From Azospirillum brasilense (lineage in GTDB: Bacteria > Pseudomonadota > Alphaproteobacteria > Azospirillales > Azospirillaceae), in contig NZ_QLKQ01000006.1 of the NCBI RefSeq assembly GCF_003349955.1, forward strand, positions 62,001-126,000: a stretch of DNA of 64,000 nt, given 5' to 3'. Positions 61,943-64,000 of the stretch are shown here, piece by piece; position 1 is the stretch's first letter, and the number at the start of each line of letters is the position of its first letter. The notes under the pieces were generated by a model. That model worked only from the letters and a program-made list of their open reading frames with translations, did not search any database and was not told the DNA's origin. Made by a program: the position numbers and the translations under genes.

Positions 61943-63085
61943 TCAGCGGCGTTGCGCCAGCGTGAAGGAGGTGGTGCGCGGCGCCAGCATCGTGTAGCGG
62001 CCCTTGGCCTTCATCACGCCGGCGCCCTCCGCGGCTTCCGCCCCATGGCCCCAGAACAGGTCGCCGCGCACCGCCCCCTTGATGGCGCCGCCGGTGTCCT
62101 GGGCGACGACGAGGCGCTTGATTTCACCCTGCGGCACCGGCGCCTCGCGCACGTCCAGCCAAAGCGGCACGCCCAGCGGGACGTAGCCCGGGTCCACGGC
62201 GAGGCTGCGGCCCGCCGTCAGTTCCATGTTGCGCGCGCCGCGCGCGCCGACGTCGGGGCGCATCTGGAAGAAGACGTAGGACGGGTTCATGTTCATCACC
62301 CGCCGGGCCTCGCCGGGATGCTCGGTCAGCCAGCGGCGGATCAGCGGCATGGTCACCTGCTCCGGCGTGGCGTAGCCGATGTCGATCAGGTGCCGCCCGA
62401 TGGGGACGTAGCGATGGCCGTTCTGCCCGCCATAGCCCAGAGCCACCACCGACCCGTCGCTCATCCGCACCCGGCCCGACCCCTGGATTTCCAGGAAGAA
62501 GGCGTCGATGGCATCGTCCACCCACAGGATCTCCAGCCCCTTGCCCTTCAGCGCGCCGTCGGTGATGCGGGCGCGGCTGGGCAGGCCGCGCTTGGTCCGT
62601 TTCGGCACCTTGTAGAGGGGGACGGTGTAGCGCTCGGTCCGCGTCCAGCTGCCGCGCAGCTCGACCTCGTAATAGCCGGTGAACAGCCCCTCCTGCCCCT
62701 CGGACAGGACGACGGGGGTGAAGTGATCCTCGAAGAAGCGGCGGGCCGTCTCGGGTTGGGCATCGGGCAGGCCGCGCAGCGCCTCGCAGATCGGGCGCCA
62801 GTCCGACGTGGTGCCAGCGGCGGGATTGGGGCCGAGCGGCTTGCCGGCGGGCTGCGAGGCCACCCAACGGCAGGTGCGATGAAGGGCGGGCAGGGCCTGC
62901 GCGTGGTCGTCGTCGATCCAGCCCGGCAGGCCGCGGAAATCCGCCGAGACCTTCTCCATGCCGGGCCGCCATGAGGCCGCGGTGACGCCGCCGCCCGGTC
63001 CCGATCCGGTCGCCGCGTCGCCCGCACAGCCCGCCAGCAGGCCAAACGCAAGAAGGGTGGAGACGCGCGCCAACGCACGCGCCAT
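61943..63085 (-). CDS. mltA: Membrane-bound lytic murein transglycosylase A
   Basis: A 380-residue MltA lipoprotein. The N-terminus RVSTLLAFGLLAGCAGD is a lipobox with the acylated cysteine. The double-psi barrel follows with GLFTGYYEVELRGS, EILWVDDAIDAFFLEIQGSG and YVPIGRHLIDIGYA, and the C-terminal 3D domain has SLAVDPGYVPLGVPLWLDV and VVAQDTGGAIKGAVRGDLFWG with the catalytic Asp pattern. It cleaves peptidoglycan at the outer membrane. I take the ATG at 63085 because the signal peptide then has normal length; 63109 is an alternative. Confidence 0.92.
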   Translation of the reverse strand: MARALARVSTLLAFGLLAGCAGDAATGSGPGGGVTAASWRPGMEKVSADFRGLPGWIDDDHAQALPALHRTCRWVASQPAGKPLGPNPAAGTTSDWRPICEALRGLPDAQPETARRFFEDHFTPVVLSEGQEGLFTGYYEVELRGSWTRTERYTVPLYKVPKRTKRGLPSRARITDGALKGKGLEILWVDDAIDAFFLEIQGSGRVRMSDGSVVALGYGGQNGHRYVPIGRHLIDIGYATPEQVTMPLIRRWLTEHPGEARRVMNMNPSYVFFQMRPDVGARGARNMELTAGRSLAVDPGYVPLGVPLWLDVREAPVPQGEIKRLVVAQDTGGAIKGAVRGDLFWGHGAEAAEGAGVMKAKGRYTMLAPRTTSFTLAQRR

Positions 63086-63295
63086 GACACTGCCGACCGC
63101 AGCCGTCATCGCGGACCCCGCACCAGATTTCAAGAAGACGCCGAAGAAGAGGGAGCGCTGGACTTGCCGCCCGCAAGAGAGCCGGGGCAAGAACAACCAC
63201 CCCTTTTTTGCCTCAATCATGGGATTGCGGTCAACCGCTCTTCGCGCGGATGGTTTCGATCGGGCCGTCTTGTCACAGGGCGCGCGCCTGGGGTG

Positions 63296-63338
63296 GCGAC
63301 TCGAAAGACAGCGACTCGAAAGACAGCGACTCGAAAGG
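63296..63338. repeat. 15-bp tandem repeat, nearly three copies
   Basis: Two perfect copies of GCGACTCGAAAGACA followed by a partial third copy. It lies in the gap between mltA and the RNA methyltransferase gene. Confidence 0.9.
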
Positions 63339-63415
63339 CTGCCGCGCGTGCGCGGGGGATGACAACCGCCCCCCGCTCGGGTTATCGAGCAGGGAATCTA
63401 TCCGAGGACCATCCC

Positions 63416-64000
63416 ATGACCCCCGCCGCCCGCCTTCAGGCGGTCATCGACCTGCTGACCGAGATCGACGAAACCCCGCGCCCCGCCGACGCGGTGATGA
63501 GCGCCTATTTCCGCGCCCGCCGCTACATCGGGTCGAAAGACCGCACCGCGGTGGCGCAGACGGCCTACGCGATCCTGCGCCGGCACGCCCGGCTGTGCTG
63601 GTGGCTGGAACGTCAGGGCCACCCGCCGACCCCGCGCGCCCGCGCGCTCGCCAACGAGATCCTGGCCGAGGGCAAGGCCGCCGCGACGGTGAAGGCGCTG
63701 TTCGGCTCCTCCAAGTTCGCCCCGGACCCGCTGGCGCCGGAGGAGGCGAAGCTCGCCAACGAGCTGGACACCCACACGCTGGACCATCCGCAGATGCCGG
63801 AGAGCGTGGCCGTGGAGTGCCCGCCCTGGGCGGAGGAGCCGATGCGCGCCGCCATGGGCGACCGCTTCGCGGTGGAGATGAAGACGCTGCTGGACTCGGC
63901 ACCGCTCGATCTGCGCATCAACCCGGTGAAGGCCAACCGCGAGAGCGCGATCAAGGCGCTGGCCCGCGCCCAGATCACGGCGACGCCGACGCAGTGGTCG
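63416..64000 (+). CDS. RsmB/NOP-type RNA methyltransferase, 5' part
   Basis: The first 195 residues of a longer protein, cut by the window end. It resembles the N-terminus of RsmB/Nop2-family rRNA cytosine-C5 methyltransferases: a helical NusB-like segment (LQAVIDLLTEIDETPRPADA; DRTAVAQTAYAILRRHARLC) and the start of the RNA-binding linker (LDSAPLDLRINPVKANRES). The catalytic domain is outside the window, so the exact type is open. The ATG at 63416 follows GAGGACC. Confidence 0.75.
   Translation, partial: MTPAARLQAVIDLLTEIDETPRPADAVMSAYFRARRYIGSKDRTAVAQTAYAILRRHARLCWWLERQGHPPTPRARALANEILAEGKAAATVKALFGSSKFAPDPLAPEEAKLANELDTHTLDHPQMPESVAVECPPWAEEPMRAAMGDRFAVEMKTLLDSAPLDLRINPVKANRESAIKALARAQITATPTQWS

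Overview
The window is a high-GC alphaproteobacterial chromosome segment, most likely Azospirillum or a close relative in the Rhodospirillales. The basis is base composition, the core gene content (gatCAB, ruvX, guaB, rlmE, ppx, mltA), a chemotaxis receptor and PAS-kinase background, and a type II-C Cas9 of about 1060 residues. This is inference; no 16S or marker tree could be run.

Layout. Positions 1-13.5 kb are mostly core: a DUF1127 protein, a GFA-family protein and a decayed partial copy of it, an RTX-repeat protein, a methyltransferase, an AEC permease next to ruvX, a chemotaxis receptor, gatC-gatA-gatB, a PAS histidine kinase and tRNA-Ser(GCU). Directly beyond the tRNA (13.5-21.4 kb) lies what looks like an integrated mobilizable plasmid: a relaxase gene with two lesions, mobC with an oriT-like inverted repeat upstream, a KfrA-like coiled-coil protein with a large palindromic operator, a nuclease-like protein, a degenerate resolvase-like protein, iterons and a Rep_3-type initiator.

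Positions 22.9-40.1 kb are a defence island on the minus strand. A tightly coupled operon runs hsdR, an FRG-domain gene, a very acidic small protein, hsdM, hsdS, two unrecognised genes, an Mrr-like endonuclease, and then a large DUF4011/Vsr/DUF3320 (Hhe-like) helicase-nuclease. The middle of the helicase gene is missing and its place is taken by a divergently oriented, translationally coupled two-gene cassette (soluble protein plus four-helix membrane protein) of unknown function. Decayed mobile DNA follows: an IS-transposase tail, a complete IS3-family element and a serine-recombinase remnant. Next is a metabolic island (42.4-50.8 kb) with a Hint-domain protein, a LodB-like flavoprotein, a LodA/GoxA-like quinoprotein oxidase, a VioB-type ferritin-like enzyme and a di-heme cytochrome; a second IS3 fragment ends it.

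Positions 51.2-56.4 kb are a complete type II-C CRISPR-Cas locus: a divergent tracrRNA, cas9, cas1, cas2, a strong hairpin and a small array (five spacers; the sixth repeat is degenerate). Core genes resume at ppx-rlmE-guaB, then a TrmH-type methyltransferase, a palindromic intergenic element, a DUF1272 protein, a GNAT acetyltransferase, mltA and the start of an RsmB/NOP-type RNA methyltransferase cut by the window end. Overall the 13.5-56.5 kb stretch is an accessory block between two core segments, built by plasmid integration, IS activity and accretion of defence modules.
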